From contig CAJXPB010000005.1 in assembly GCA_913057905.1 (NCBI GenBank), positions 186,001 to 250,000 on the forward strand: 64,000 bases of DNA, given 5' to 3'. The stretch is from an uncultured Pseudomonadota bacterium. Its GTDB lineage: Bacteria > Myxococcota_A > Bradymonadia > Bradymonadales > Bradymonadaceae. Shown piece after piece: positions 1 through 8,997 of the stretch. Position numbers and translations under genes: made by a program. The stretch's first letter is position 1. Every line of letters starts with the position of its first letter. Below the pieces are notes generated by a model. It was not told where the DNA came from and made no database searches. It was given only the letters and a program-made list of their open reading frames with translations.

Positions 1-677
1 AGGGCGTCGTCTACTGCATCCAAGAGTGGGCCGACGAGCAGGGGTTCCGGCTCGACGGCTGCGAATACATCCTCCAGGGCTTCGGCAATGTCGGCTCTCA
101 CGCCGCCCGAATTCTGTCGCGGCTCGGAGCGGTGCTCGTCGCCGTCCAGGACCATACCGGGTCGATCTACAATCCCGACGGGATCTATCCCCGCAAACTC
201 ATCGAACACGTCGAAGACCACGAAGGCGTCTCGGGGTACTCGGGCGCCGAGGAGATCGACGACGAGGACTTCTGGGGCGTCGAAAGCGATATCTGCATCC
301 CGGCGGCCCTTGAGCTGCAAATCGACGAAGAGGTGGCCAAGAAGCTGGAGGCCGACCTTGTCGTCGAGGCGGCCAACGGTCCCACGACGCTCGATGCCGA
401 GCCGATCCTCGAGGATCGCGACATCGAGGTCATCCCCGACATCATGGCCAACGCCGGCGGCGTGGTCGTCAGCTACTTCGAGTGGGTCCAGAACAAACGC
501 TCGGAATCCTGGCAGCTCCAGGAGGTCGACAGTCGGCTCCACTTCATGATGAAGCGGGCCTTCCACGAGATGCGGTCGTTTGCTCGGGAGCACGACGTCA
601 ACAATCGGACCGCGGCTCTCGCGGTGGCCATCAACCGGCTCAACGGCGTATACGAAGAACGTGGAGTCTTCCCCTAA
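1..677 (+). CDS. Glutamate dehydrogenase, C-terminal part (5' end outside window)
   Basis: The reading frame is open from base 3 to the TAA at 675-677. The translated part is the NAD(P)-binding half of a Glu/Leu/Phe/Val dehydrogenase. It has the Rossmann motif GFGNVGSHAA near the start, then VVEAANGPTT and the conserved IMANAGGVVVSYFEW. This enzyme interconverts glutamate and 2-oxoglutarate plus ammonia in the cytoplasm. The substrate-binding N-terminal domain lies upstream of the window, so coenzyme choice and the exact amino acid substrate cannot be judged. The C-terminus is complete. The hydantoinase/5-oxoprolinase pair follows 28 bp downstream on the same strand, and an oxoprolinase would deliver glutamate to this enzyme. 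Confidence 0.93.
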   Translation, partial: GVVYCIQEWADEQGFRLDGCEYILQGFGNVGSHAARILSRLGAVLVAVQDHTGSIYNPDGIYPRKLIEHVEDHEGVSGYSGAEEIDDEDFWGVESDICIPAALELQIDEEVAKKLEADLVVEAANGPTTLDAEPILEDRDIEVIPDIMANAGGVVVSYFEWVQNKRSESWQLQEVDSRLHFMMKRAFHEMRSFAREHDVNNRTAALAVAINRLNGVYEERGVFP

Positions 678-705
678 ACTGGGTCGGAGGCGGTGAGACA
701 CCCGG

Positions 706-2751
706 ATGACGATGGCCGATGATACCGACGAGCCTGTCGACGAGATCGGGGTCGACACCGGTGGTACCTTCACCGATGTCGTCACTCGCGACGACGGCTC
801 CCTGAGGGTTCATAAACGCCTCTCTACGCCGGACGATCCGTCGAGGGCTATCGGCGAGGGTGTCGCTGAAGTGACGGCCGCCACCGAGCGGTTGCAGCGG
901 CTTATTCACGGTACGACGGTGGCGACCAATGCGCTCTTGGAGCGTGATGGCGCCCACCTGGCGCTGGTGACGACCGCCGGATTCGAAGACCTCCTCTCCC
1001 TCCGTCGCCAAGACCGTCCCTCCCTCTACGACCTGGATATTTCCCGGACGCCGCCTCTGTGCGAAGGGGAGGCCTGCTTCGGAATTCGAGAGCGCATCTC
1101 GCCGGACGGCGAGGTGCTCACCGAACTCGATGCTTCTTCTGTGGGCGCGACCGTTCAGGCGATCCGTCAGGGGGACTTCGGGGCCGTCGCGGTCTGCCTA
1201 CTGCACGCGTACGCCAACGACGACCACGAACGTCGAGTCGTCGAGACCCTCCGCGAGCAGCTCGACATTCCCGTCTCGGCGAGCCACGAGGTGGCGAAGG
1301 TATTTCGGGAGTATGAACGAGCATCGACGACGGCGGTCAACGGATACGTGGCGCCGACGATGGAGCGGTATCTTCGGCGACTCGAATCCAGGGTCGATTG
1401 CGACGACATTCAAATCCTGCAATCGAGCGGCGGGCGGGTCGGAATCGACTTGGCGTCGCGGTTTCCGGTCCACACGGTCCTCTCCGGTCCCGCCGGTGGG
1501 GTCGTCGGCGCCAGGGCGGCGGCCGGGCAGGTCGGCGTCGACGACGTGATGACCCTGGATATGGGAGGAACGTCGACCGACGTCAGCCTGTGCCGCGGCG
1601 ACGTGAGCCTGAGCCAATCCGCGACCATCGATGACTTGCCCATTCAGGTCCCCGCCATCGATATTCACACCGTCGGGGCTGGAGGTGGTTCGATCGGCCA
1701 TCTCGATTCCGGGGGCGGACTCCGGGTTGGACCCGAAAGCGCGGGCGCCGACCCGGGTCCGGTCTGCTACGGACGAGGCGGCACGAGACCCACCGTGACC
1801 GACGCGCACGTCGTCCTGGGTCGTCTGCGGGCCGACGCCTTTCTGGGCGGCGACATGGCTCTCGATGTCGAGGCGGCGAAGCGGGCGATCGGAGAGCTCG
1901 CCGAGGATGCCGGGCTGACCGAGCGGGAGGCGGCTCGCGGCATCCTGGAGGTCGCCGACGCGAAGATGACACGCGCATTGAAGGTCATATCGCTCGAGCA
2001 GGGCCACGACCCCAGGGATTTCTCGTTAGTCGCCTTCGGCGGTGCCGGTGCGCTCCACGGGTGCCGACTCGCCGACCGTCTGGGCATGCGTCGTGTCATC
2101 GTACCGATCAATCCCGGCGTCCTGTCGGCGTGGGGCATGTTGCATGCGGATTTTCAACGGCTCGTCCAGGGATCGGTTCTGGCGCCCGTCGATGACGTGC
2201 TCGCGAGGCCCGAGGACTTGAGAGATCACCTGGCCGAACTCGTCGACGAAGCCGTCGGCGATCTCGACACCTCCGCCGAGGCGTTCGACTGGGAGGTCGT
2301 GGCTCAACTCCGATACGAGGGCCAAAGCTACGAGGTCGACGTCCCGGTCGATTGGCCCGTCGCCGTGGATCGGGAGGTCGACGGTCCATTCGAAGATCCC
2401 TCCGATGACTTCGAGCGGGCCCACGAGCGCCTCTACGGGTATCGGGCCGAAGACCGCAGCATCGAATTGGTCGGGCTGCGCCTCAAAGCGACGCGGCCAC
2501 GTTCAGGCCCGGGCGGACCACGCACTGCAGATGATGGCGAGTCGGGCCCCTCTTCGTGGTCGGAGGCCACCGTCGGGTTCGCAGACGGTGACCACCGGGC
2601 CACGGTCGCGGCGCGCTCGAGTCTGACCTCGGGCGTCACCCTGTCGGGGCCGGCCGTGGTCACCGAATACAGTGCTACAACCGTCATCCCGCTGGGCTGG
2701 CGAGCTGAGCATCGGGACGGACACCTGGTCATCGACAGGGAGGAGCCGTGA
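706..2751 (+). CDS. hyuA: Hydantoinase/oxoprolinase subunit A (HyuA family)
   Basis: This 681-residue protein matches the hydantoinase A / 5-oxoprolinase A family, whose members use ATP to open cyclic amides such as 5-oxoproline or hydantoins. The phosphate-binding motif GVDTGGTFTDVV starts at residue 15, followed by IHGTTVATNALLER. The ASKHA-fold signatures LSGPAGGVVGARAAA, LDMGGTSTDVSL and VGAGGGSIG come later. Two ATGs (706 and 712) are in frame; a GGAGG around 685-690 precedes the first. The stop overlaps the GTG of the B subunit in a GTGA junction, so the two subunits are translationally coupled. Substrate is not decidable from sequence; the glutamate dehydrogenase upstream favours 5-oxoproline (inference). 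Confidence 0.93.
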   Translation: MTMADDTDEPVDEIGVDTGGTFTDVVTRDDGSLRVHKRLSTPDDPSRAIGEGVAEVTAATERLQRLIHGTTVATNALLERDGAHLALVTTAGFEDLLSLRRQDRPSLYDLDISRTPPLCEGEACFGIRERISPDGEVLTELDASSVGATVQAIRQGDFGAVAVCLLHAYANDDHERRVVETLREQLDIPVSASHEVAKVFREYERASTTAVNGYVAPTMERYLRRLESRVDCDDIQILQSSGGRVGIDLASRFPVHTVLSGPAGGVVGARAAAGQVGVDDVMTLDMGGTSTDVSLCRGDVSLSQSATIDDLPIQVPAIDIHTVGAGGGSIGHLDSGGGLRVGPESAGADPGPVCYGRGGTRPTVTDAHVVLGRLRADAFLGGDMALDVEAAKRAIGELAEDAGLTEREAARGILEVADAKMTRALKVISLEQGHDPRDFSLVAFGGAGALHGCRLADRLGMRRVIVPINPGVLSAWGMLHADFQRLVQGSVLAPVDDVLARPEDLRDHLAELVDEAVGDLDTSAEAFDWEVVAQLRYEGQSYEVDVPVDWPVAVDREVDGPFEDPSDDFERAHERLYGYRAEDRSIELVGLRLKATRPRSGPGGPRTADDGESGPSSWSEATVGFADGDHRATVAARSSLTSGVTLSGPAVVTEYSATTVIPLGWRAEHRDGHLVIDREEP

Positions 2752-4295
2752 ATGCCGTAGAACTGGAGATCTTTCGGCAGCTCTTTTCGTCGGTGGCCGA
2801 GGAGATGGGGGCCACGCTGATGCGCTCGGCGTTTTCGCCGAATATCAAAGAGCGCCGAGATTTTTCGTGTGCCATCTTCGATGCCGGCGGCGAGATGGTC
2901 GCCCAGGCGGCCCACATCCCCGTTCATCTGGGTTCCACGCCGCTTTCGGTCGCGGCTGCCCTCGAGGCAGTCGATATGGGCCGCGAAGGGCACGCGATTC
3001 TCAACGATCCCTTCAATGGCGGGACTCACCTTCCAGATATCACCGTCGTCTCGCCGGTGTGCGGCCCCGAAGGCGATGTCCGCTTTTACGTGGCCAACCG
3101 CGCTCACCACTCCGACGTCGGCGGTATCAGTGCGGGGAGCCTGCCGTTGTCATCTCACATCGACGACGAGGGGGTGCGTATCGGGCCCGTTCGATGGGGT
3201 GACGATGTCCATCAGAGAATTTGCGAAGCGAGTCGAACCCCCGATGAACGGAGGGGAGATCTGCAGGCCCAGATTGCAGCTAATCTGAGAGGGCGACGCC
3301 GGCTGCAGGAGCAGATGGAACGGCGCGGCTCTCGGATCTGGAGCGCGGCCGAAGATCTGCAGGATTCCAGCGAGCGATTCATGGCCTCGACCCTCGCCGA
3401 GATGCCCAACGGGCAGTGGACCTTTGACGACGTGCTCGACGGCGACGGCCGGGGCAATGGCCCCCTTTCGATCGAGTGCTCCCTGGAGATTCAAGGTCGC
3501 CGGGCGACGGTCGACTTTTCGGAGACGGCCCCTCAGACCGAGGGCCCGGTCAATGCTCCACGCGCGGTCACGGTGTCGGCGGTCCTCTACGCGTTTCGCT
3601 GCCTGGTCGGCGACCAGATGCCCTCGAACGGCGGATACATGCGTCGCATCGACGTCCAGACCGAACCTGGTTCGCTGGTCGACGCGGAGTATCCCGCTGC
3701 GGTCGCGGCGGGAAACGTCGAGACAAGTCAGCGAATCACCGACGTCGTCTTCGGGGCCCTCGCCGAGTGTGTGCCCGGGCAGGTTCCGGCGGCGTCCTGT
3801 GGTTCGATGAACAACGTCTTGATCGGCGGTCGTGACCCGCGAGGCGGGGACGACCGCGCCTTCACCTATTACGAGACGATCGCCGGCGGGAGCGGCGCCG
3901 GGCCCGGCTTCGATGGCGCCGACGCCGTCCACACCCACATGACCAATACGTTGAATACGCCCGTCGAGGCGCTGGAGCACGCCTACCCGTTTCGCGTCGT
4001 GGAGTATCGGGTTCGGCGCGGCTCCGGGGGGAGCGGTGAGTACTGCGGCGGGGACGGCGTGGTTCGTAGCTACGAATTTACGGGGCCGGCGGAAGTGACG
4101 TTGATGACCGAGCGTCGCGACCATGCTCCCTGGGGGCTTCAGGGAGGTGGCGATGCGGCCCGGGGACGCAATCTCCTTGTACGCGACGGCCGCGAGGAGA
4201 CCCTGCCTGCCAAGTGCAGCATCGAGGTCGACGCCGGAGACCTCATCCGTGTGGAGACCCCGGGCGGCGGAGGGTGGGGCCGCCCCGAGGGTTAG
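2748..4295 (+). CDS. hyuB: Hydantoinase/oxoprolinase subunit B (HyuB family)
   Basis: This is the partner subunit of the preceding gene, at 515 residues a normal length for the family. The family pattern is clear: an opening NAVELEIFRQLFSSVAEEMG, then RSAFSPNIKERRDFSCAIFD, NDPFNGGTHLPDI, NRAHHSDVGG and a late glycine-rich GGGGWG. The histidine/aspartate-rich NRAHHSDVGG segment is typical of the metal-containing active site of this family. Translation starts at a GTG overlapping the hyuA stop by 4 bp. At the 3' end the TAG overlaps the TAA of the convergent aldo/keto reductase gene by 4 bp, so no separate terminator exists here. Confidence 0.93.
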   Translation: MNAVELEIFRQLFSSVAEEMGATLMRSAFSPNIKERRDFSCAIFDAGGEMVAQAAHIPVHLGSTPLSVAAALEAVDMGREGHAILNDPFNGGTHLPDITVVSPVCGPEGDVRFYVANRAHHSDVGGISAGSLPLSSHIDDEGVRIGPVRWGDDVHQRICEASRTPDERRGDLQAQIAANLRGRRRLQEQMERRGSRIWSAAEDLQDSSERFMASTLAEMPNGQWTFDDVLDGDGRGNGPLSIECSLEIQGRRATVDFSETAPQTEGPVNAPRAVTVSAVLYAFRCLVGDQMPSNGGYMRRIDVQTEPGSLVDAEYPAAVAAGNVETSQRITDVVFGALAECVPGQVPAASCGSMNNVLIGGRDPRGGDDRAFTYYETIAGGSGAGPGFDGADAVHTHMTNTLNTPVEALEHAYPFRVVEYRVRRGSGGSGEYCGGDGVVRSYEFTGPAEVTLMTERRDHAPWGLQGGGDAARGRNLLVRDGREETLPAKCSIEVDAGDLIRVETPGGGGWGRPEG

Positions 4296-5275
4296 GCGTG
4301 TCCCATGACCGGTTTGGGGCGATACGGCCGTTCGAGGCGCTCGATCTCCGCGTCGGTGAGATCGATTCGCAGGGCGTCGACGGCTGACTCGAGCTGCCAC
4401 AGCTTGGTCGCCCCGATGATCGGAGCATCGACGTAGGGTTTGTTCAGCAACCAGGCGAGGGCGACCTGAGCGGGTTCGATCCCCCGTTTGTCGGCGATCG
4501 ATTCGACGGCATCCAGGACCGCGAAATCGCTGTCGCGATAATAGTAATGTTCGGCGCGGACGTCGCTTTTGGCGCGTTCGGTTTCGCCCTCGGAGCGATG
4601 TTTTCCGCGGTTGCCCGCCAGGAAGCCGCGCGCGAGAGGACTCCAGGGGCAGATTCCGACGCCCTGGTCGCGGCACATCGGGATCATTTCGCGCTCCTCC
4701 TCGCGATAGACCAAATTGTAGTGGTTTTGCATGCCGATAAAACGCGACCAGTTGTTGAGGTCGGCGGTGTGTTGAGCCTTGGCAAACTGCCAGGCGAACA
4801 TGCTCGAGGCGCCGATGTAACGGACCTTTCCCGACTCCAGGATCCGGTGGAGCGCCTCCATGGTCTCGGCGATCGGTGTGGTGTCGTCCCAGCGGTGAAT
4901 CCAGTAGATGTCGATATATTCGGTGCCGAGCCGCCGCAGCGAGTCGTCGACGGCCGACATCAGATGTTTGGCCGACAACCCTCGCTGATTCGGGCCGGGG
5001 CCCATCGGTAAGAACACCTTCGTGGCCAACACATATTGTTCGCGGTCGGTGAGATCGCTGAGTGCGGAGCCGACCACTCGTTCGCTCTCGCCGATCGAAT
5101 AGCCGTCGGCGGTGTCAAAGAAGTTGATGCCGAGCTCGAGCGCCTTCTCGAAGAACGGCCGGGACTCTTTTTCGTCCAAGACGTAGTCGCGCCACTGGGG
5201 ATCGCCATAGGTCATTGTACCGAGGCAGAGCTCCGAGACCTTCAGCCCGGATGAGCCGAGAGATACGTAGTTCAT
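4292..5275 (-). CDS. Aldo/keto reductase
   Basis: A 327-residue NAD(P)H-dependent aldo/keto reductase with a TIM-barrel fold, cytoplasmic. The catalytic tetrad can be read: Asp and Tyr in FFDTADGYSIGESE (about residues 52-58), Lys in ATKVF, and His in IYWIHRWD. The opening MNYVSLGSSGLKVSELCLGT is typical. Members reduce aldehydes and ketones, but the physiological substrate cannot be deduced. It lies 27 bp downstream of the PEGA/TPR gene on the same strand, so it may be co-transcribed with it. It converges on hyuB with a 4-bp overlap of stop codons. Confidence 0.95.
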   Translation of the reverse strand: MNYVSLGSSGLKVSELCLGTMTYGDPQWRDYVLDEKESRPFFEKALELGINFFDTADGYSIGESERVVGSALSDLTDREQYVLATKVFLPMGPGPNQRGLSAKHLMSAVDDSLRRLGTEYIDIYWIHRWDDTTPIAETMEALHRILESGKVRYIGASSMFAWQFAKAQHTADLNNWSRFIGMQNHYNLVYREEEREMIPMCRDQGVGICPWSPLARGFLAGNRGKHRSEGETERAKSDVRAEHYYYRDSDFAVLDAVESIADKRGIEPAQVALAWLLNKPYVDAPIIGATKLWQLESAVDALRIDLTDAEIERLERPYRPKPVMGHA

Positions 5276-5302
5276 CGATGCTGCCTTTGTCTGAAGAATG
5301 TC

Positions 5303-6319
5303 TTACCAGGTGAATTCGACGCCGGCCCGGGTCGGGGAGAGCCGGGGGCGGATACGAAGCGATGTTTTGGTATCCGTGGGCGTCGGTTCGGACGTTCGAG
5401 TGAGTGCGTCGCCGCGCAACCAGAGGACGAGTCCGGCGGCGAGGCCGGCGGTGCCCGCGGAGACGAGTCCGATGGCGGCACCGCGTCGCCGGCGTCCACG
5501 GTTTTCAAATCGAGTCGACGCGACCGCCTCGCGGTTCAAATCGTTTTCTGCCAGGCCCCAGAAGAGGCCGGCGGTGGCGTACAGCGGGATCGACGCAAGG
5601 GTCGTGAATAGACCGGCGCGTTTGATGGCGCGGCCACGTCGACGAAACTCCGACGTCACCCGTATCAGCGGGATCTGTTCGCGCCGAGTGGCCCCCGGGC
5701 GCATCTTCAGCGGACGTTGCTGTCGGATGTAGCCCTCTTTTTCGATCCGTACGGTCCATTGTTGGGGCCGAACACTTATCTTCAGCGGGGTCTCGCCGAT
5801 GGGAACCCATGCGCCGTTGTTTAATCGAATGTATGCATCGGCGCCGCCGGGAATGGAACCGACCTCGAGGTCTGACGCCTCGTCGTCGGAGAGCGAATCG
5901 AGCTGTTCGACTCGTGTACGGATCTTGCGTACGGCTCCGTTTTCGTCTTCGCTCGCTTGCCGCAAAAAGCGTTCGTAGTGACGGCGGGCCAGCGAGTAGA
6001 GTCCCACTTCGTGAAGGGACCGTCCCAGGGCCGCGAGAAGAAAGGGTGACTCCGATTGTTCGTAGGCCTTGCGATACAGGACGTAGGCGCGAGCGTAGTC
6101 GCCGGCCTCGAAGCAGGCGACTCCGTAGCTGGTGAGCGTGCGAGGATCCTGCGGCTCATCGGGCGCCAGCGTACCGGGACATCGGGCGGCGCGCTCGGCA
6201 GCCTCTTGGGCTGCGTCTTCGTCACCGGACTCCGGCGTCGCCGGATCTGCGGCGACGGGGGCCGACCCCAGGGCCAGCAACGCCACCACAATCAACGTTG
6301 AAACGATGCGTGAACCCAT
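5303..6319 (-). CDS. Secreted TPR/PEGA-domain protein
   Basis: Start chosen at the ATG at 6319, because translation from there opens directly with a signal peptide (MGSRIVSTLIVVALLALG, cleavage after APVAA). The 338-residue product has a TPR-like helical region (GVACFEAGDYARAYVLYRKA and LGRSLHEVGLYSLARRHYERF) around residues 60-125. A PEGA-type beta domain (VGSIPGGADAYIRLNNG ... PLKISVRPQQWTVRI) follows at about 155-205. Two hydrophobic stretches near 240-300 could anchor it in the membrane. PEGA/TPR proteins of this design are common in Myxococcota envelopes; the specific role is unknown. It is divergent from the Ser/Thr kinase gene across a 174-bp shared promoter region. Confidence 0.85.
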   Translation of the reverse strand: MGSRIVSTLIVVALLALGSAPVAADPATPESGDEDAAQEAAERAARCPGTLAPDEPQDPRTLTSYGVACFEAGDYARAYVLYRKAYEQSESPFLLAALGRSLHEVGLYSLARRHYERFLRQASEDENGAVRKIRTRVEQLDSLSDDEASDLEVGSIPGGADAYIRLNNGAWVPIGETPLKISVRPQQWTVRIEKEGYIRQQRPLKMRPGATRREQIPLIRVTSEFRRRGRAIKRAGLFTTLASIPLYATAGLFWGLAENDLNREAVASTRFENRGRRRRGAAIGLVSAGTAGLAAGLVLWLRGDALTRTSEPTPTDTKTSLRIRPRLSPTRAGVEFTW

Positions 6320-6425
6320 GGATGAGATCTGCAGAATCGGAGCCGGCCGAAATCGGACGCATCGTAGGGTACGGTCCGTGCATCTGAAAGGCAACGTCGT
6401 GGTGAATCGATTCAACGTCGATTCA

Positions 6426-6454
6426 TTGCCTCGAGACCCGGGCTCGGGTATTAT
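6426..6454 (+). promoter_or_regulatory. Predicted sigma-70-type promoter of the Ser/Thr kinase gene
   Basis: A TTGCCT (-35, 6426-6431) and TATTAT (-10, 6449-6454, 5/6 to consensus) are separated by exactly 17 bp. The predicted start is near 6461, giving a leader of about 33 nt before the TTG start codon at 6494. The same TTGCCT-N17-TATWWT layout appears before the DUF1592 gene at 63.5 kb. Confidence 0.45.
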
Positions 6455-6493
6455 TCCAATTCCGCGTTCCGACCCTCCAGACCCACGGACGGT

Positions 6494-8176
6494 TTGTCAG
6501 ACGCCGCACCACAGTCGGATGCCGAGTACCAGAGAGTGTGCTGGCAGTGCGGAAGCACCTACCAGGGGGACCGCGAGACCTGCCCCGAAGATGGTGCTCA
6601 GCTCGTCGAACTCGACCCGAGTGAGACTCAGGATATTCTCATCGGGCGGGTCTATGACTACAAGTACCGGATCATCGGCAAACTCGGTGAAGGGGGCATG
6701 AGCGACGTCTACAGTGCGAAACCCGTCGACGGGGATCGTGACGTCGCCCTCAAGATTCTGAAGGCGGATTTTCTGCGCGACGAAGAAGTGCGCAAGCGCT
6801 TCATGTACGAGGCGCGGACGATATCGAATCTGGAACACCCCCATGTGGTCGATCTGTTCGACTTCGGCCAGTCGCCTGACGGCAGCTTCTATATGGTCAT
6901 GGAACTGCTGGAGGGACAGTCGTTGTCGAGCTGTCTGTCCGATGGAGATCTGGACTACGGCGAGATTCTGGACATCGCCACGCCTATCTGTGGGGTCCTG
7001 GCCGAAGCCCACGACCGCGGCGTGATCCACCGGGACCTGAAACCCGAGAATATTTATCTGACCGACGATGGAGCCGACGAGTGGCTCGCCAAGCTCCTGG
7101 ACTTCGGCATCGCCAAGCATCTGCGCCACCAGACAGTGATGACGAAGTCGGGGGCTCTCTGGGGAACGCCCGCATACATGAGCCCCGAGCAGGCGGCTGG
7201 CGAATCGGTGACCGAAGCAGTCGACCAGTATGCCATCGGAGTGATTCTCTTCGAGATGGTTACCGGGGTCCTGCCGTTTCGAGCCACCACTTCGATGGGC
7301 TATGCGGTCAAGCACATGAATCAGACGGCCCCGCACATGACCGAAGTGCCGGGGCTGAAGTCAGTCCCAACCCGCCTGGCGGACCTCGTCGCCGCCATGC
7401 TTCAAAAGGACCCGAGTTTGCGACCCCCGTCGATGCGGGCGGTCTCCGAGGAACTCGACACGATCCGTGACGAACTCGCAGAGCCCGGGTTGCTCGACTT
7501 CGTGCCCGCTACGGAGGTCAAACGCTCGGCGATTTCGCCGGCCAAAGATCCGAAAATAGGCGGAGAGAATCGGGACTTTCGGGAGCAGGGCGGGTCTCTG
7601 GTCGACAAGGATCAGGGTGTGCCGGACAAAACGCTTCAGGGAGAGCCGCCGGGCATGGTGGATGGCGACGGCGAACGCCCCGTGCGCCCGACTCGCGAGA
7701 CAAACCCGGACGACTGGGGGCATCTCGAACATCGGCCCTGGTGGCGGGAACCTTCGACGTGGTTTGTGGCGATGTCGGCGCTCACCGTCGCCGTCGCCAT
7801 GATTCTGTACAAACCTTGGAATCTCGTCGACTCGAATGCGGCGCAGTCGACGCAACCGGCCGAGTCGGCTGACGACGTATTTGCGCCCGGCGAGGTGCAG
7901 CCTCCCTGGGACTTTATGTCTTCAGGGGACCGACTACGCCGGAGGCTCGAAGAATTTCAGAGTGACGCGGTGAGTCGGGCTGCCGGCCGGGGTGTCTGGA
8001 TTTCGAACCGCGCGCGCAATATCGCCGTCGCGATCGACGGAGATACGGAACCGCGGCCGGTTACGGGAGAGCCATCCGGACGCGCTGGTGAATCGAATTC
8101 GGTGTCGGGTCACGAACCGGCCAACATCTTCGAACAGGACGACAGCGTCCGAAAGGCCGTCGAAGGGACGTTCTGA
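6494..8176 (+). CDS. Transmembrane Ser/Thr protein kinase with N-terminal zinc ribbon
   Basis: A 560-residue Hanks-type kinase starting at TTG. Residues 16-34 (CWQCG ... TCPEDG) look like the short zinc ribbon often seen in myxobacterial kinases. The kinase domain runs from about residue 59 to 330, with a glycine loop LGEGGMSDVY, catalytic Lys87, HRDLKPEN (Asp181), DFG at 203-205 and GTPAYMSPEQ. A single membrane helix (about 422-439) separates the cytoplasmic kinase from a roughly 120-residue external tail with no recognised sensor fold. It should phosphorylate protein Ser/Thr in signalling; substrates are unknown. No phosphatase or FHA gene lies nearby. Confidence 0.93.
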   Translation: MSDAAPQSDAEYQRVCWQCGSTYQGDRETCPEDGAQLVELDPSETQDILIGRVYDYKYRIIGKLGEGGMSDVYSAKPVDGDRDVALKILKADFLRDEEVRKRFMYEARTISNLEHPHVVDLFDFGQSPDGSFYMVMELLEGQSLSSCLSDGDLDYGEILDIATPICGVLAEAHDRGVIHRDLKPENIYLTDDGADEWLAKLLDFGIAKHLRHQTVMTKSGALWGTPAYMSPEQAAGESVTEAVDQYAIGVILFEMVTGVLPFRATTSMGYAVKHMNQTAPHMTEVPGLKSVPTRLADLVAAMLQKDPSLRPPSMRAVSEELDTIRDELAEPGLLDFVPATEVKRSAISPAKDPKIGGENRDFREQGGSLVDKDQGVPDKTLQGEPPGMVDGDGERPVRPTRETNPDDWGHLEHRPWWREPSTWFVAMSALTVAVAMILYKPWNLVDSNAAQSTQPAESADDVFAPGEVQPPWDFMSSGDRLRRRLEEFQSDAVSRAAGRGVWISNRARNIAVAIDGDTEPRPVTGEPSGRAGESNSVSGHEPANIFEQDDSVRKAVEGTF

Positions 8177-8203
8177 TTCGGTCCCGTCTTCGCGGACCTC
8201 GAC

Positions 8204-8836
8204 TCAATCCTTCGGCGAGAAGCTGAAGGGTTTGTTGACCTCGGCGCGCCCGCCGTCCGGTCGGGGAAAGGTCCATTCGCTCGCCAGTCCCTCCAGGCAG
8301 TTGTTGACCCTCTCACTCATCAATGTCTCGCCGATGGCGTTGGCGCGGGCGACGGTTCCGTCGGTATCGATGATGAGATTCAGGGTCACTCGGCCGGCCA
8401 GGGACGGATCCTGTTTGAGCGCTCGCTCGTAGCAATCCTGAGCTTCGGGCGCATATGTTTCGAATGCATCGACCAGCGCGTTGCGGTCGATCGCTCCACT
8501 CGCAGGGCGACGCCGATTGTCCGTCGGGGCCGATCCGGTCGTTCCGGTCTGCTCGGGCCTGTCGACGCCCTCGAACTTGCCGGCGAGGTACCTCGACTGG
8601 TCACTGACTCGGACTGCCAGATCGATTCCGTCGGTCTCGGCCTCTTCTTTGGCCTTCGACATATCGACCGATGGCTCCGGTTTAGGGGCCTTCTGTGCGG
8701 TCGTATCGGGCTCGGGGGCCGGCCCCGATTCTTCGCTGTCGCAGCCATCACAGCCGACGGCAAAGGTGCAAAGCGTCGCCGCGATGGCGAAGGGCAAAAG
8801 CCGGGAGGCCAGGATTGAAGACGTCGGTTTTGACAT
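8204..8836 (-). CDS. AgmX/PglI C-terminal domain lipoprotein
   Basis: A 210-residue lipoprotein: a signal peptide ending in the lipobox FAVGC (Cys about residue 29), then a low-complexity Pro/Glu/Lys linker. The C-terminal domain of about 95 residues has CYERALKQDPSLAGRVTLNL, IIDTDGTV and WTFPRPDGG. This matches the AgmX/PglI (TonB-C-like) domain found in many copies in Myxococcota, first described in gliding-motility proteins. Precise function is unknown. The conserved Cys pair (CYERA ... NNCLEG) could form a disulphide. It converges on the kinase gene with a 27-bp gap. Confidence 0.85.
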   Translation of the reverse strand: MSKPTSSILASRLLPFAIAATLCTFAVGCDGCDSEESGPAPEPDTTAQKAPKPEPSVDMSKAKEEAETDGIDLAVRVSDQSRYLAGKFEGVDRPEQTGTTGSAPTDNRRRPASGAIDRNALVDAFETYAPEAQDCYERALKQDPSLAGRVTLNLIIDTDGTVARANAIGETLMSERVNNCLEGLASEWTFPRPDGGRAEVNKPFSFSPKD

Positions 8837-8997
8837 TTTTAGCCTGTGCGTCTACCGCAGTGAAGTCTCATTATGCACTAGGGCCGATGGTTCCGTCGCG
8901 AAAGTACATGCACCTCCGGAGCGGTTCAAGCGCACCGATCGCAGATGCGACGGCCGTCGTGCGGAGTAGATGAATCCTCCCCGGAATCGGGAAAATT

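Noticed and set aside
3150-4676. 508-codon minus-strand frame opposite hyuB and the end of the aldo/keto reductase gene
   Set aside because: Arg-rich translation without motifs, and overlaps recognised genes.
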